Positions 17,371 through 25,728 of a DNA stretch of 64,000 nt are shown here, piece by piece. The position numbers were made by a program, and so were the translations under genes. Each line of letters opens with the position of its first letter. Position 1 is the first letter of the stretch. The notes beneath the pieces were generated by a model, which worked only from the letters and a program-made list of their open reading frames with translations, was not told where the DNA came from and ran no database searches. Location: contig NZ_JBBUKT010000012.1 in NCBI RefSeq assembly GCF_038066715.1, positions 62,001 through 126,000 on the forward strand, written 5' to 3'. The stretch comes from Luteolibacter sp. Y139 (GTDB taxonomy: Bacteria > Verrucomicrobiota > Verrucomicrobiia > Verrucomicrobiales > Akkermansiaceae).

Positions 17371-19740
17371 ATGATCCAACCGCTCGACCGCAAGCTGCTG
17401 CGCGATCTTGGCCGAATGAAGGGCCAGGTGTTCGCGGTCAGCCTGGTCATGGCTTGCGGGCTGGCGATGATGATCATGACGCGCAGCCTGATCCTCACGC
17501 TGGAGTCGACGCGCGATGCCTACTACCAGCAGTACGCGCTGGCAGATGTATTCGCCACCTTGAAGCGCGCGCCGCTCGCGATGGCGGAACGGGTGGCGGA
17601 ATTGCCAGGCGTCTCCACGCTCGAAGCCCGGGTAGCGGTGGATGTGACGCTGGACTTGCCGGGCCTCGCGGAGCCGGCGACCGGCCACATCATCTCATTG
17701 CCGGAAGATGGCAGTGAGCCGAAGCTCAACCGCATTTTCCTTCGCAACGGTCGCATGCCGGAGCCGGACTCGCGGCGCGAGGTGGTGGTCGGTGAAGCCT
17801 TCGCCACGGAGAACGGCCTGCGTCCGGGTGATTCACTGGTGGCGGTGATCAATGGTCACCGCGAGACGCTTCAAATTTGCGGCATCGGCCTGTCGCCGGA
17901 GTTCGTATTCGAAGCGCGGGCCGGCCAAACGCTGCCAGACCACAAGCGCTTCAGCGTGATCTGGATGCCCTATCGCGCACTCGCCGTGGCCTACAATCTC
18001 GACGGTGCCTTCAATGACATCTCGCTCGATATGGCACCCGGCGCGGCGGCGCAGCCGGTAATCGCGCAGATGGACCTGCTGCTGGCACCCTATGGCGCGG
18101 GCGGTGCCTACATGCGGAAGGACCAGGCATCCGCGCAGCGGCTCGATGACGAACTGCGGGTCCTGCACGCGCTCTCGGTGGCCTACCCGCTGGTGTTCCT
18201 GAGCGTGGCGGCCTTCATGGTGAATGCGGTGCTGGCCCGCATTGTCAGGCTCCAGCGCGAGCAGATCGCGCAGATGAAGGCGCTTGGTTATTCGTCGCGG
18301 CAGGTCGGCGTGCATTACCTGAAGTTCGTCTTCGTGATCGGCTTGCTGGGCACGATCATCGGGGGCATTGGGGGGCGCTTCATGGGGGGCGGGCTGGTGA
18401 ATATGTACACGCTCTTCTTCCGCTTTCCCTCGCTGGTATTCCGCATGGACTATGGCGCGCTCGGCCTGGCGCTCTTTATCAGCGCGGGCGCTTCGACTCT
18501 CGGCGTGTTGTCGGTGGTGTGGCAGGCGGTGAAGTTGCCGCCCGCCGAGGCGATGCGCCCGGAGCCGCCGGCGGACTTCAAGCCATCCTTCTTCGAGCGG
18601 ATCGGCCTCACCCGTTTCTTCAGCCCAGCTTTCCGGATGGCGCTGCGCAATATCGAGCGCAGGCCATGGCAGGCGGTCTTCACCACGGCCGGCCTGGCGC
18701 TCGCCACCGGCCTGATGGTACTGCCCGGCGCGATGGCCAATAGCATCGACTACCTGCTGACCTTCCAGTGGAACCGCGCGCAGCGGCAGGACGCCTCGGT
18801 CTTCCTCGTCGAACCCTCGTCGGAGAAAGGCTTCCATGATCTGGAGCACCTGCCCGGCGTGATCCGCGCGGAGCCGATCCGCAGCGTCTCCACGCGGCTG
18901 CGCTTCGCCCATCACCACCGCAAGCTCTCCATTATCGGCATCGCACCGGGGACCAATCTCAACCGCCTGTTAGACGAAAACGGCCAGCCCATCATCCTGC
19001 CGGAAGAAGGCCTGATCATGTCGAAGAAACTCGCCGAGGTCATCGGTGCCAGGGTGGGCGATGAGGTTCAGGTGGAGGTCATGGAGGGCCGCAGGCCAGT
19101 GTTGAGCATTCCGATCCGGGGACTGGTCACGGACTTCGCCGGCGTGGCCGCCTACATGGACATCCGCGCGCTGCGGCGACTGATGAAGGAGGGCGACACG
19201 ATCAATGGCGCCTACCTCAAGATCGATCATGCGCGCTGGGAAGACTTCATGCGCGAAGTGAAAGACACGCCGCGCGCCGCGGTGGTGATGGTGAAGCGAG
19301 ACCAGCTCGAGTCCTTCCGCGATACCACGGCCAAGAGCATCGGGCTGATCCGCAAGCTCTACTTCGTGCTCGCGGTGATCGTGGCCTTCGGCGTGGTTTA
19401 CAATAGCGCACGTATCGCCCTGTCCGAACGCAGCCGTGAACTTGCCACGCTGCGCGTCGTCGGCTTCCGCTTGAGCGAAGTCCGGGGCGTTCTGTTAGGC
19501 GAACTGGGGCTGCTGGTACTGTGCGCCCTGCCCTTCGGCCTGATGTTTGGCAAGGGCCTCGCCATGTTCATCATGGCTTCTTTCAGCACGGAGACCGTGC
19601 GCATGCCGATCGTGATCGAGACCTCGACCTACTCGATCGCCATCGGTGTGGTGCTGACCGCCGCGGCGCTGTCGTTCGCGATGGTCAGCCGTATGCTCTC
19701 GAAACTCGACCTCGTCGGCGTCTTGAAGGCGCGCGATTGA
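17371..19740 (+). CDS. FtsX-like ABC permease (large, two FtsX domains)
   Basis: A 789-residue inner-membrane permease with about eight membrane helices in two sets. The N-terminal half has helices near 25-45, 268-290, 318-340 and 362-385; the second half has one near 435-455 and three in the last 140 residues. Large extracytoplasmic domains follow the first helix of each half. The pattern matches the double-FtsX permeases that act with LolD/MacB-type ATPases on lipoproteins, lipids or peptides by mechanotransmission. It sits between the ATPase and the HlyD-like adaptor, which suggests export across the periplasm. The substrate is unknown. Confidence 0.88.
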   Translation: MIQPLDRKLLRDLGRMKGQVFAVSLVMACGLAMMIMTRSLILTLESTRDAYYQQYALADVFATLKRAPLAMAERVAELPGVSTLEARVAVDVTLDLPGLAEPATGHIISLPEDGSEPKLNRIFLRNGRMPEPDSRREVVVGEAFATENGLRPGDSLVAVINGHRETLQICGIGLSPEFVFEARAGQTLPDHKRFSVIWMPYRALAVAYNLDGAFNDISLDMAPGAAAQPVIAQMDLLLAPYGAGGAYMRKDQASAQRLDDELRVLHALSVAYPLVFLSVAAFMVNAVLARIVRLQREQIAQMKALGYSSRQVGVHYLKFVFVIGLLGTIIGGIGGRFMGGGLVNMYTLFFRFPSLVFRMDYGALGLALFISAGASTLGVLSVVWQAVKLPPAEAMRPEPPADFKPSFFERIGLTRFFSPAFRMALRNIERRPWQAVFTTAGLALATGLMVLPGAMANSIDYLLTFQWNRAQRQDASVFLVEPSSEKGFHDLEHLPGVIRAEPIRSVSTRLRFAHHHRKLSIIGIAPGTNLNRLLDENGQPIILPEEGLIMSKKLAEVIGARVGDEVQVEVMEGRRPVLSIPIRGLVTDFAGVAAYMDIRALRRLMKEGDTINGAYLKIDHARWEDFMREVKDTPRAAVVMVKRDQLESFRDTTAKSIGLIRKLYFVLAVIVAFGVVYNSARIALSERSRELATLRVVGFRLSEVRGVLLGELGLLVLCALPFGLMFGKGLAMFIMASFSTETVRMPIVIETSTYSIAIGVVLTAAALSFAMVSRMLSKLDLVGVLKARD

Positions 19741-19770
19741 TTTTCCACTCTCACCCACAAGCAAAGCATC

Positions 19771-21015
19771 ATGTCTGACGGCAAAAGCGACACACCACCC
19801 TGGGAAGGCAAACGCGGCGGCTCCGCCAAAGGACTGGTGCGACGGTTGATCCCCTGGCTCATCGTCGGCGCCCTGGTCGCGCTCGTGGCGATGGGCCTGA
19901 AGCCGAAGCCTGTCGAGGTGGAAACCGGCGTGGTGGCCCGCGCGCCGCTGACCGTCCGCGTTTCCGAGGAAGGCAAGACGCGCATCCGCAATCGCTACGT
20001 GGTCGCCGCACCGCTGGCCGGCCGCATGCGCCGCGTGCCCTTCAAGCCGGGCGACGAGATCAAGGCGGGCGACACCGTTGTCACGGCGATCGAACCTCTG
20101 GCTGCTCCCCTGCTCGATCCGCGTGCAAAGGCGCTGGCGGAAGCGATCCTCGCCACCCGTGAGGCAGCACGCAACCGTGCCAGTGAATCGCTCAAGGCGG
20201 CGCAGAGCGCCAAGACCATGGCGGACCTCAATCTCGATCGCATCCACACCTTGAAAGGCGGCGCTGTTTCGCAAGCCGACCGCGATCGCGCGGAGATGGA
20301 AGGCTCGATGCGCGCGGCCGACGTGCGCGCCGCGGAGTTCGCGCTGAAGGCCTCCGAGTATGAAGTGGCCCAGGCCCACGCCGCGCTCGACCGCCCGGCC
20401 GTCACGATCGAGGGCAATGCCATCGAAGTGAAATCGCCGGTCTCCGGTCGCCTTTTGAATGTGATGCAGGAAAGCGAGACCGTGGTCACCGCGGGCACTC
20501 CGATCGCCGAGATCGGTGACCCGGTGGACATCGAGATCGAAGCGGAGATCCTTTCACGCGACGCCGTGGCGATGAAGCCGGGCGACGCCGTCAGCATCGA
20601 GCAATGGGGCGGACCGCAGCCGCTGGAGGCGCGGGTGCGCCGGATCGAGCCCGCCGCCTTTACCAAGATCTCCGCGCTCGGCGTGGAAGAGCAGCGCGTC
20701 TTCGTGCTGTGCGATCTGGTGAACCCGACGGAGCAGGCCAAGGCGCTGGGTGATCGTTACCGCGTCGAAGTCCGCGTCGCCGTCTGGCATAGTGACGACG
20801 CACTGGTCGTGCCCGCGGGAGCCCTGTTCCGCGAAGGCAATCTGTGGAAGACCTTCGTCTTCCGCGATGGCAAGGCGCAGAGCATCACCCTGGAAGCTGG
20901 AAAGACCGATGGTCATTTCACGGAGGTGGTGTCCGGTCTCGCCGCCGGCGATGAAGTGCTGCTTCACCCGCCGGACACGGTGAAGGATGGCACGCCGGTG
21001 ACGAAGCGGAAGTAG
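19771..21015 (+). CDS. HlyD-family periplasmic adaptor (membrane fusion protein)
   Basis: A 414-residue adaptor with an N-terminal membrane anchor (residues 26-46), a split biotinyl-lipoyl-like domain (VAAPLAGRMRRVPFKPGDEI, then VKSPVSGRLLNV), a helical hairpin between them that includes TLKGGAVSQADRDRAE, and C-terminal beta-barrel and membrane-proximal domains (GLAAGDEVLLHPPD). It completes the exporter operon with the two preceding genes, starting 30 bases after the permease. No outer-membrane TolC-like gene follows, so the outer channel would have to come from elsewhere. Confidence 0.88.
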   Translation: MSDGKSDTPPWEGKRGGSAKGLVRRLIPWLIVGALVALVAMGLKPKPVEVETGVVARAPLTVRVSEEGKTRIRNRYVVAAPLAGRMRRVPFKPGDEIKAGDTVVTAIEPLAAPLLDPRAKALAEAILATREAARNRASESLKAAQSAKTMADLNLDRIHTLKGGAVSQADRDRAEMEGSMRAADVRAAEFALKASEYEVAQAHAALDRPAVTIEGNAIEVKSPVSGRLLNVMQESETVVTAGTPIAEIGDPVDIEIEAEILSRDAVAMKPGDAVSIEQWGGPQPLEARVRRIEPAAFTKISALGVEEQRVFVLCDLVNPTEQAKALGDRYRVEVRVAVWHSDDALVVPAGALFREGNLWKTFVFRDGKAQSITLEAGKTDGHFTEVVSGLAAGDEVLLHPPDTVKDGTPVTKRK

Positions 21016-21031
21016 GGCTACCGGAATCCAT

Positions 21032-21727
21032 TCACTTCGCCTTCACCCATGGCGGATCATCGCTCATCAGCTTTACCGCCAATTGCTTGAAGCGATCGTC
21101 GTAGGTGACCAATGCGATCTCACGCCGCTGGTCGCTCGCCTTCCAACTCGCGGCGTAAACCTTGGTCCACTCGGTGCCCTCGACCTTCGCTTCGAGGTTC
21201 ACCTGATACATCTCGTATTCATCGACCGCCTTCACCCGGGGATAGATAACGTTATCGCCGGCGGGCAAGGGCGGTAGCTCCTTCCCACCCATCGTGAAGC
21301 GGACTTCCTTCGGCGACAGATTGATGACGCGGATGGAGCCGAGCTTGAAAACATCGAGATCGTCATCGAAGGCGTGGATCTCATAGCTGCTCTCGCCCTG
21401 TTCATTTTTCACCGGCTGGAAGAGCAGCACCTGCCGCTTCGACTTCGCCAGCTTGCCTTTCGCAACCGGCTTGGTGGCATCACCCGCTTTCACGACGAAG
21501 ACCGCCTCGTCGCCTTTGAATTCGCCCTCCACGACAGGTGACAGCGCGGCGACGTAGAGAGTGGCCGTCACCGACTTGCCCTTTGGCGTGGCGGGCGGCA
21601 GTTGGAGTTCGTTCAAGCCGGGCAAGGGCTCAAGCGTGAGGGTGCGGAAGGCGATCTTGCGCACCTCCTGGGCAGATACGGCAGCGATCGAGAGCAGGAA
21701 GATGGCGGCCAAACGGAAGGATTTCAT
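21032..21727 (-). CDS. Exported protein of unknown function
   Basis: A 231-residue protein with a clear signal peptide (MKSFRLAAIFLLSIAAVSAQ). The mature part is beta-rich with no cysteines or catalytic motif I recognise. Repeated charged segments (AKGKLAKSKRQVLLF, HAFDDDLDVFKLG, VINLSPKEVRFTMGG) suggest a small immunoglobulin-like or carbohydrate-binding fold. It converges with the exporter adaptor (16 bases between stops) and lies 174 bases before the end of the first giant surface gene, which runs the same way but has its own terminator between them. Confidence 0.6.
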   Translation of the reverse strand: MKSFRLAAIFLLSIAAVSAQEVRKIAFRTLTLEPLPGLNELQLPPATPKGKSVTATLYVAALSPVVEGEFKGDEAVFVVKAGDATKPVAKGKLAKSKRQVLLFQPVKNEQGESSYEIHAFDDDLDVFKLGSIRVINLSPKEVRFTMGGKELPPLPAGDNVIYPRVKAVDEYEMYQVNLEAKVEGTEWTKVYAASWKASDQRREIALVTYDDRFKQLAVKLMSDDPPWVKAK

Positions 21728-21845
21728 GGCAACGGGTGGCTGGGTTACGGGTGCGGGAATTCTCCCGATCCTCCTTGGATAGCACCTGTTGGAAGCGGTG
21801 GGAAGAGCGCTGTTTTGCAGGAGCCCACATCCCGGGAAAAAGAAA

Positions 21846-21873
21846 GCCGGGAACCGCCCGCGCGATTCCCGGC
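21846..21873 (-). terminator. Conserved hairpin terminator of the first giant surface gene
   Basis: GCCGGGAA and TTCCCGGC form an 8-bp stem with a 12-base GC-rich loop, 28 bases after the stop on the minus strand. The minus strand continues into CTTTCTTTTT. The same arms and a CGCnnnCGC-type loop recur after the other three giant genes. Confidence 0.8.
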
Positions 21874-21901
21874 ACCCGATTAGCCCAGGGAAGGGTGAAG
21901 C

Positions 21902-24900
21902 TCAGGGATTGAGCGTGATCTTGTAAAAGGCGCGGCCGACCGGTGGCGAGGGATCGGTGTAGCTGGTCGAACCCGCGGTGCCTGGCCAGGTCGCTTGCAG
22001 CGTGGTCCATGAAGCCGCGCCCAGCGTGGTGCTGCGCTCGATCTTGAAGGTCACGCCTTCCACGCTCGGCCACTGGATGGCGCCGCCGCTGCGCGTCGCG
22101 ACGAACATCGAGCCGCCTTTGTTCGGGATCAGCCCGAGACGGAACTCGGTCAGGTTATCGGTCCCGTCGTTGTCGAAGTCGCCGGTGGCAGTCTGGCCAA
22201 GGCCACCGAAGTAAGTGGTTTCCCAAGCGTCCGCCATGCCGTCATTGTCGCTGTCCGATCCGCCGAGGCCCGGCTTGGTGGCGCCGGAGGGAATAGCGAG
22301 GTTCGAGGCGTTCGGATCGACGAAGATGTTGTCGATGTAGACCGGATTGTTCGCCGCCGCGTTGTCCACGATCAGGAAGGCGTTCAGCGCGTTCGTCCCC
22401 ACGCCATTGCGGAAGTCGAAGGCATTGCCGGGATTGACGATCTCCGTCTGCGATCCACCCGGGAGCTGGTAGTAGACCCGGATCGTGTCGGTCGTATTGT
22501 CCGCCACCATCCAGATGTTCATCCACGTGGCCGGCTGATAGGCGAGCAGGCTATCGTAAACCACCGCGCCATCACGAACCCGAAGGGTGCCTGCGTTGGC
22601 AACAAGCTGGCCCTCGAAGTCCCCGAAGGCTGCGGCCGCGGCGGTGTCGCTGAGGCCGAAGCTGTGGTCGAGCGTGGCGCTGGCACAGCGGAGCTGGAAG
22701 AACAGCGTGCCGGTATGGCCGTCGCGGATCTGGATGCCGGAGGCCGAGAGCGACTTCCGTAGTGGCGAACCGACAGCGCCCGGCTTCACGAGATAGCCGA
22801 CCTGATCGCCGCCACCCGCCACCGGTTCAGCGGCGACGGTGGCCCATGCGTTGAGGGTGGCAAACCAGCCGTTCACCCCATTGAAGGTCTGGCCGACGGT
22901 CATACCCGCTCCCTGGAAGTCTTCCAGCAGGGTGAAGCCAGCCGGTTGTGCCGGGAAGCTGTTCGCGTCGCTCGGATTGCTGCCGTGGTCGACCTCATAC
23001 TTGTCGCCGAAGCTGTCGCCATCGGTGTCGGGAGAGGTGGGGCTGGAGTTGGTTTCCTGTCCATCGAGCAGGCCATCACCATCGGTGTCCTGCACCAGCG
23101 GGTTTGCACCTGCGAGGATCTCAGGGCCGTCGTTCAGCCCGTCCCCGTCGGTGTCCCTGAGGTTCGGATTGGTATTGTAGAAATACTCATACTGGTTGGT
23201 AAGGCCGTCGCCCACCGGGTCACCGGCTTCCAAGTCATCCTGGCTGGTCTGGGCGGAGATGCCCCAGAAGGCCTTCCAGGAATCCGGAACCACATCCTCG
23301 GTGGAACTATAGAAGCTCATCCGGTCGGTCGGATTGGTGCCGTTGGTCTCTTCCATGGCATTGGTGTCATGGTCACCGTCCGGGTCGGCTCCGGGAGCGC
23401 CGTTCGGATTGGAGAGGCTTTGGAAATAGGCCATCTCCCATTCGTCATCGAGACCGTCCGCGTCGAGATCTCCGGGGATGGAGTTGGGGTTGGTGGGATC
23501 CGAGCCGGCGGCTTGTTCTTGGAGATTGGTGAAGCCGTCGTTGTCCGGAGCCTGATCAGAACCGCTGTAGAGCGCGATTTCCTGAGCCGTCGCAGTGCCG
23601 TCGTTATTTCCGAAATAGCGGTCTTCCCAGTAGTCGGCCAAGCCATCGTGATCCGCATCCGCCGCCGGAAGGGTCAGCTTCACGTTATCGATGTGGGGAT
23701 ACTCGATCACCGACTTCAGCGCGAAGCCGATCTTCTTGCCAATCGCAGGGCTGCCGGCAGGGATCACGTAGATGTTACCAAAGCCATTTCCGGTGCCGGT
23801 GGTGGTCGTCTCCGTGAGGGTCTGCTGGTCCGCCGGGAAACGAACGATGACCGGAGCTTCGTCGGTGCCCGAATTGTAAACCAGTCCTCCGCGGACCGAG
23901 GTTCCCGCGCGGGTTTGATCGAAGCTGAAGGCGATCATCTCGCCGGCTGCCGCGACGTGATCGGTGAGGTTGTAGGCGGCGTTGTTGATCTGCATGAAGG
24001 CGTGCTTCACCCCGTGCGTATTGTTCGCTCCGGTCTCCGTGCCACTGTTGATGTTGGTGGAGGTCGACTCCGTGGTCCATAGGTTCCAGTAGGTGACGTC
24101 GCCATTAGGATCGGTATCCCAGTGGGCCGCCCTTGCCGCATTCACGGTCCCGGGAACCGGGCCGAGCAGCTCGAAGCTGCCATTCCGGACTTCCGGGCCG
24201 ATCAACGTCAGCAGCATTGGCTTGCTGCTACCGTTGTTGGGATTCGTCGCGTAGAACACGATCTCCGCCCGGTCGGAAAAGCCGTCCTCGTCACTGTCGA
24301 TGGCGTTTGGATTCGTCGGCTGATTCCCGAACCCGGTATTGTGGGTTCCATTGATCTCCTGGAAGTCGGTAAAGCCATCACCATCCGAGTCGGCAGCTTT
24401 CGGATTGGTTGGCGTTTGATTGAAGGCGACGTTGAGAGTGCCGTAGAATTCCGCGCCGTCATTGAGACCGTCACCGTCGGTGTCAGCGACCGTGGGATTG
24501 GTGCCTAGGGTTTCCTCGTCTTCGTTGCTGAGTCCGTCATTGTCGGCATTGGTCACACCGTCGGTCCCGTTTTGGGTGGCGATGCTGCCGAAATAGAAGA
24601 CCTCCCACGCATCCTCGAGACCGTCATGGTCCGTGTCCGGATCGGAAACAAAGGTCGGGTCGGTGAGGTTCTGCCCGGTATTGTCGATGTAGAGATCATC
24701 GAAGTAGACCGAGGTCGCCGCGTTATTCGACGTGAACTGCGCGGTGACCAGCGCCGCGGAGGTGCCATTGCGGAAATTCCACACGGCATCCCCGGTCGGA
24801 AAGAACTCCGTCTGAGTCGAATAGGTCAGATCCTGATCGCTCTGGATGAACATCCGGTAGCGATCGTAGGTGGCGCCGTTCGTGGGCGGAGTCGTGGTGG

Positions 24901-25432
24901 GCGGATTCAGCCCGGGAGCATTCGTCACGACCAGCCACACCTTGTACCACGCCGTCGTCTGCATCGTCGGCACCACGTTCTGGGCGCTGCCGATATCGCG
25001 GCCCCGGAGGGCCAGGCCGTTGACGTTCGGTTGAACCTCGAAGGACGCGAAATTGTTGACGTTGGCTGCGTTGGCGGTGACGTCGGCTAGGCCAAACGAG
25101 TTGTCGTTGGTACCGCTGACCCGCTTCACGCGGATGAAAAAGGTGCCGGTCGAGTTCTCGGGAATCGTTACCGGCAAGGGCAGACCTGCACCCGCTGTGC
25201 CGGTGTGATTCATGATCTTGTTGATCGAGTTGCCCGGGTCGACCAGCACTTGGGCGGTCGTGGTGTTTGAGGTCACCCAGCCTCCCTGGCCGTTGATGTT
25301 GCCAAGCGGGCGGGTGTCGAACTTGTCCACCGTGGTCCACGCGGCGTGAACGGTGGCGATCAGGCCAAGCGTCAGGGACGCTCGGAGGAGGGCGGCGCGA
25401 TGGGTGTCCTGCGGAGGGATGGAGGGTTTCAT
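21902..25432 (-). CDS. Giant modular exported protein with thrombospondin type 3 repeats
   Basis: A 1176-residue protein with a signal peptide (to about residue 30, TLGLIATVHA). Modules in order: a jelly-roll-like domain (about 32-250, NINGQGGW); Ca-binding DxDxDGxxD repeats (260-400); a carbohydrate-binding-like module opening LIGPEVRNGSFELLG (410-590); more Ca repeats (590-830); a second jelly-roll domain (835-1050, MTVGQTFNGVNGW); one further Ca repeat; and a C-terminal module (LTEFRLGLIPNKGG to FYKITLNP). It is probably a rigid Ca-stabilised surface protein. ATG 25432 is chosen over 25609 because it puts the signal peptide first. It is closely related to the next gene. Confidence 0.85.
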   Translation of the reverse strand: MKPSIPPQDTHRAALLRASLTLGLIATVHAAWTTVDKFDTRPLGNINGQGGWVTSNTTTAQVLVDPGNSINKIMNHTGTAGAGLPLPVTIPENSTGTFFIRVKRVSGTNDNSFGLADVTANAANVNNFASFEVQPNVNGLALRGRDIGSAQNVVPTMQTTAWYKVWLVVTNAPGLNPPTTTPPTNGATYDRYRMFIQSDQDLTYSTQTEFFPTGDAVWNFRNGTSAALVTAQFTSNNAATSVYFDDLYIDNTGQNLTDPTFVSDPDTDHDGLEDAWEVFYFGSIATQNGTDGVTNADNDGLSNEDEETLGTNPTVADTDGDGLNDGAEFYGTLNVAFNQTPTNPKAADSDGDGFTDFQEINGTHNTGFGNQPTNPNAIDSDEDGFSDRAEIVFYATNPNNGSSKPMLLTLIGPEVRNGSFELLGPVPGTVNAARAAHWDTDPNGDVTYWNLWTTESTSTNINSGTETGANNTHGVKHAFMQINNAAYNLTDHVAAAGEMIAFSFDQTRAGTSVRGGLVYNSGTDEAPVIVRFPADQQTLTETTTTGTGNGFGNIYVIPAGSPAIGKKIGFALKSVIEYPHIDNVKLTLPAADADHDGLADYWEDRYFGNNDGTATAQEIALYSGSDQAPDNDGFTNLQEQAAGSDPTNPNSIPGDLDADGLDDEWEMAYFQSLSNPNGAPGADPDGDHDTNAMEETNGTNPTDRMSFYSSTEDVVPDSWKAFWGISAQTSQDDLEAGDPVGDGLTNQYEYFYNTNPNLRDTDGDGLNDGPEILAGANPLVQDTDGDGLLDGQETNSSPTSPDTDGDSFGDKYEVDHGSNPSDANSFPAQPAGFTLLEDFQGAGMTVGQTFNGVNGWFATLNAWATVAAEPVAGGGDQVGYLVKPGAVGSPLRKSLSASGIQIRDGHTGTLFFQLRCASATLDHSFGLSDTAAAAAFGDFEGQLVANAGTLRVRDGAVVYDSLLAYQPATWMNIWMVADNTTDTIRVYYQLPGGSQTEIVNPGNAFDFRNGVGTNALNAFLIVDNAAANNPVYIDNIFVDPNASNLAIPSGATKPGLGGSDSDNDGMADAWETTYFGGLGQTATGDFDNDGTDNLTEFRLGLIPNKGGSMFVATRSGGAIQWPSVEGVTFKIERSTTLGAASWTTLQATWPGTAGSTSYTDPSPPVGRAFYKITLNP
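21905..22250 (-). repeat. C-terminal module repeat, copy 1
   Basis: The DNA encoding the last 115 residues of this gene is very similar to 25734-26090 in the next gene, with long runs of identity around the EFRLGLIPNKGGSM region. This indicates recent duplication or gene conversion. A more distant copy ends the gene at 47117. Confidence 0.8.
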
Positions 25433-25542
25433 GGGTTGGTGTGCGGTAGGTTGGCAGGCAGTCCGCGCCGGGCCTTGGCGTCGGTTGCCTGAAATTGCAT
25501 CATTGGATTGAGGCAGGTGGCGGAAGGTTTTTGCCCGCTTCC

Positions 25543-25560
25543 ACCCCCCCCAAGTCCGCT
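25543..25560. promoter_or_regulatory. C-run half of the recurring palindrome (box A, degenerate)
   Basis: CACCCCCCCCAAG lies about 110-128 bases upstream of the giant gene starting at 25432. The C-run half matches boxes B-F, but the G-run half is degenerate here. It is listed for its position and shared left half. Confidence 0.35.
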
Positions 25561-25667
25561 GAAAGTCGTCATACAACTCTTGGGTAATGGACTCCCTAGC
25601 CGAACCCACCCGGAGGGCGCAAGATCTTTGTGCATAAAATTGCAGACACCGTCTGCACCAAGAAAAA

Positions 25668-25694
25668 CCGGGAACCGCTCTCGCGATCCCCGGC
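25668..25694 (-). terminator. Conserved hairpin terminator of the second giant surface gene
   Basis: CCGGGAACCGC, CTCTCGCG and ATCCCCGG form a hairpin with one mismatch or bulge, about 35 bases after the stop on the minus strand, followed there by GGTTTTTCTT. Arms and loop match the terminators at 21846, 30519 and 47054. Confidence 0.75.
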
Positions 25695-25728
25695 TTATGG
25701 CCCGATTAACCCAGGAAAGGGTCAGTGA

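Noticed and set aside
18358-18400. G-runs in the FtsX-like permease gene resembling the C/G boxes
   Set aside because: They encode a Gly-rich membrane segment in frame and lack the C-run partner and the A/T-containing centre.
22900-24660. Regular GA/TC-rich periodic DNA that might be taken for a tandem-repeat or CRISPR-like array
   Set aside because: The period comes from codons of DxDxDGxxD calcium repeats inside an open frame. Units differ in length and sequence and there are no constant repeats with unique spacers.
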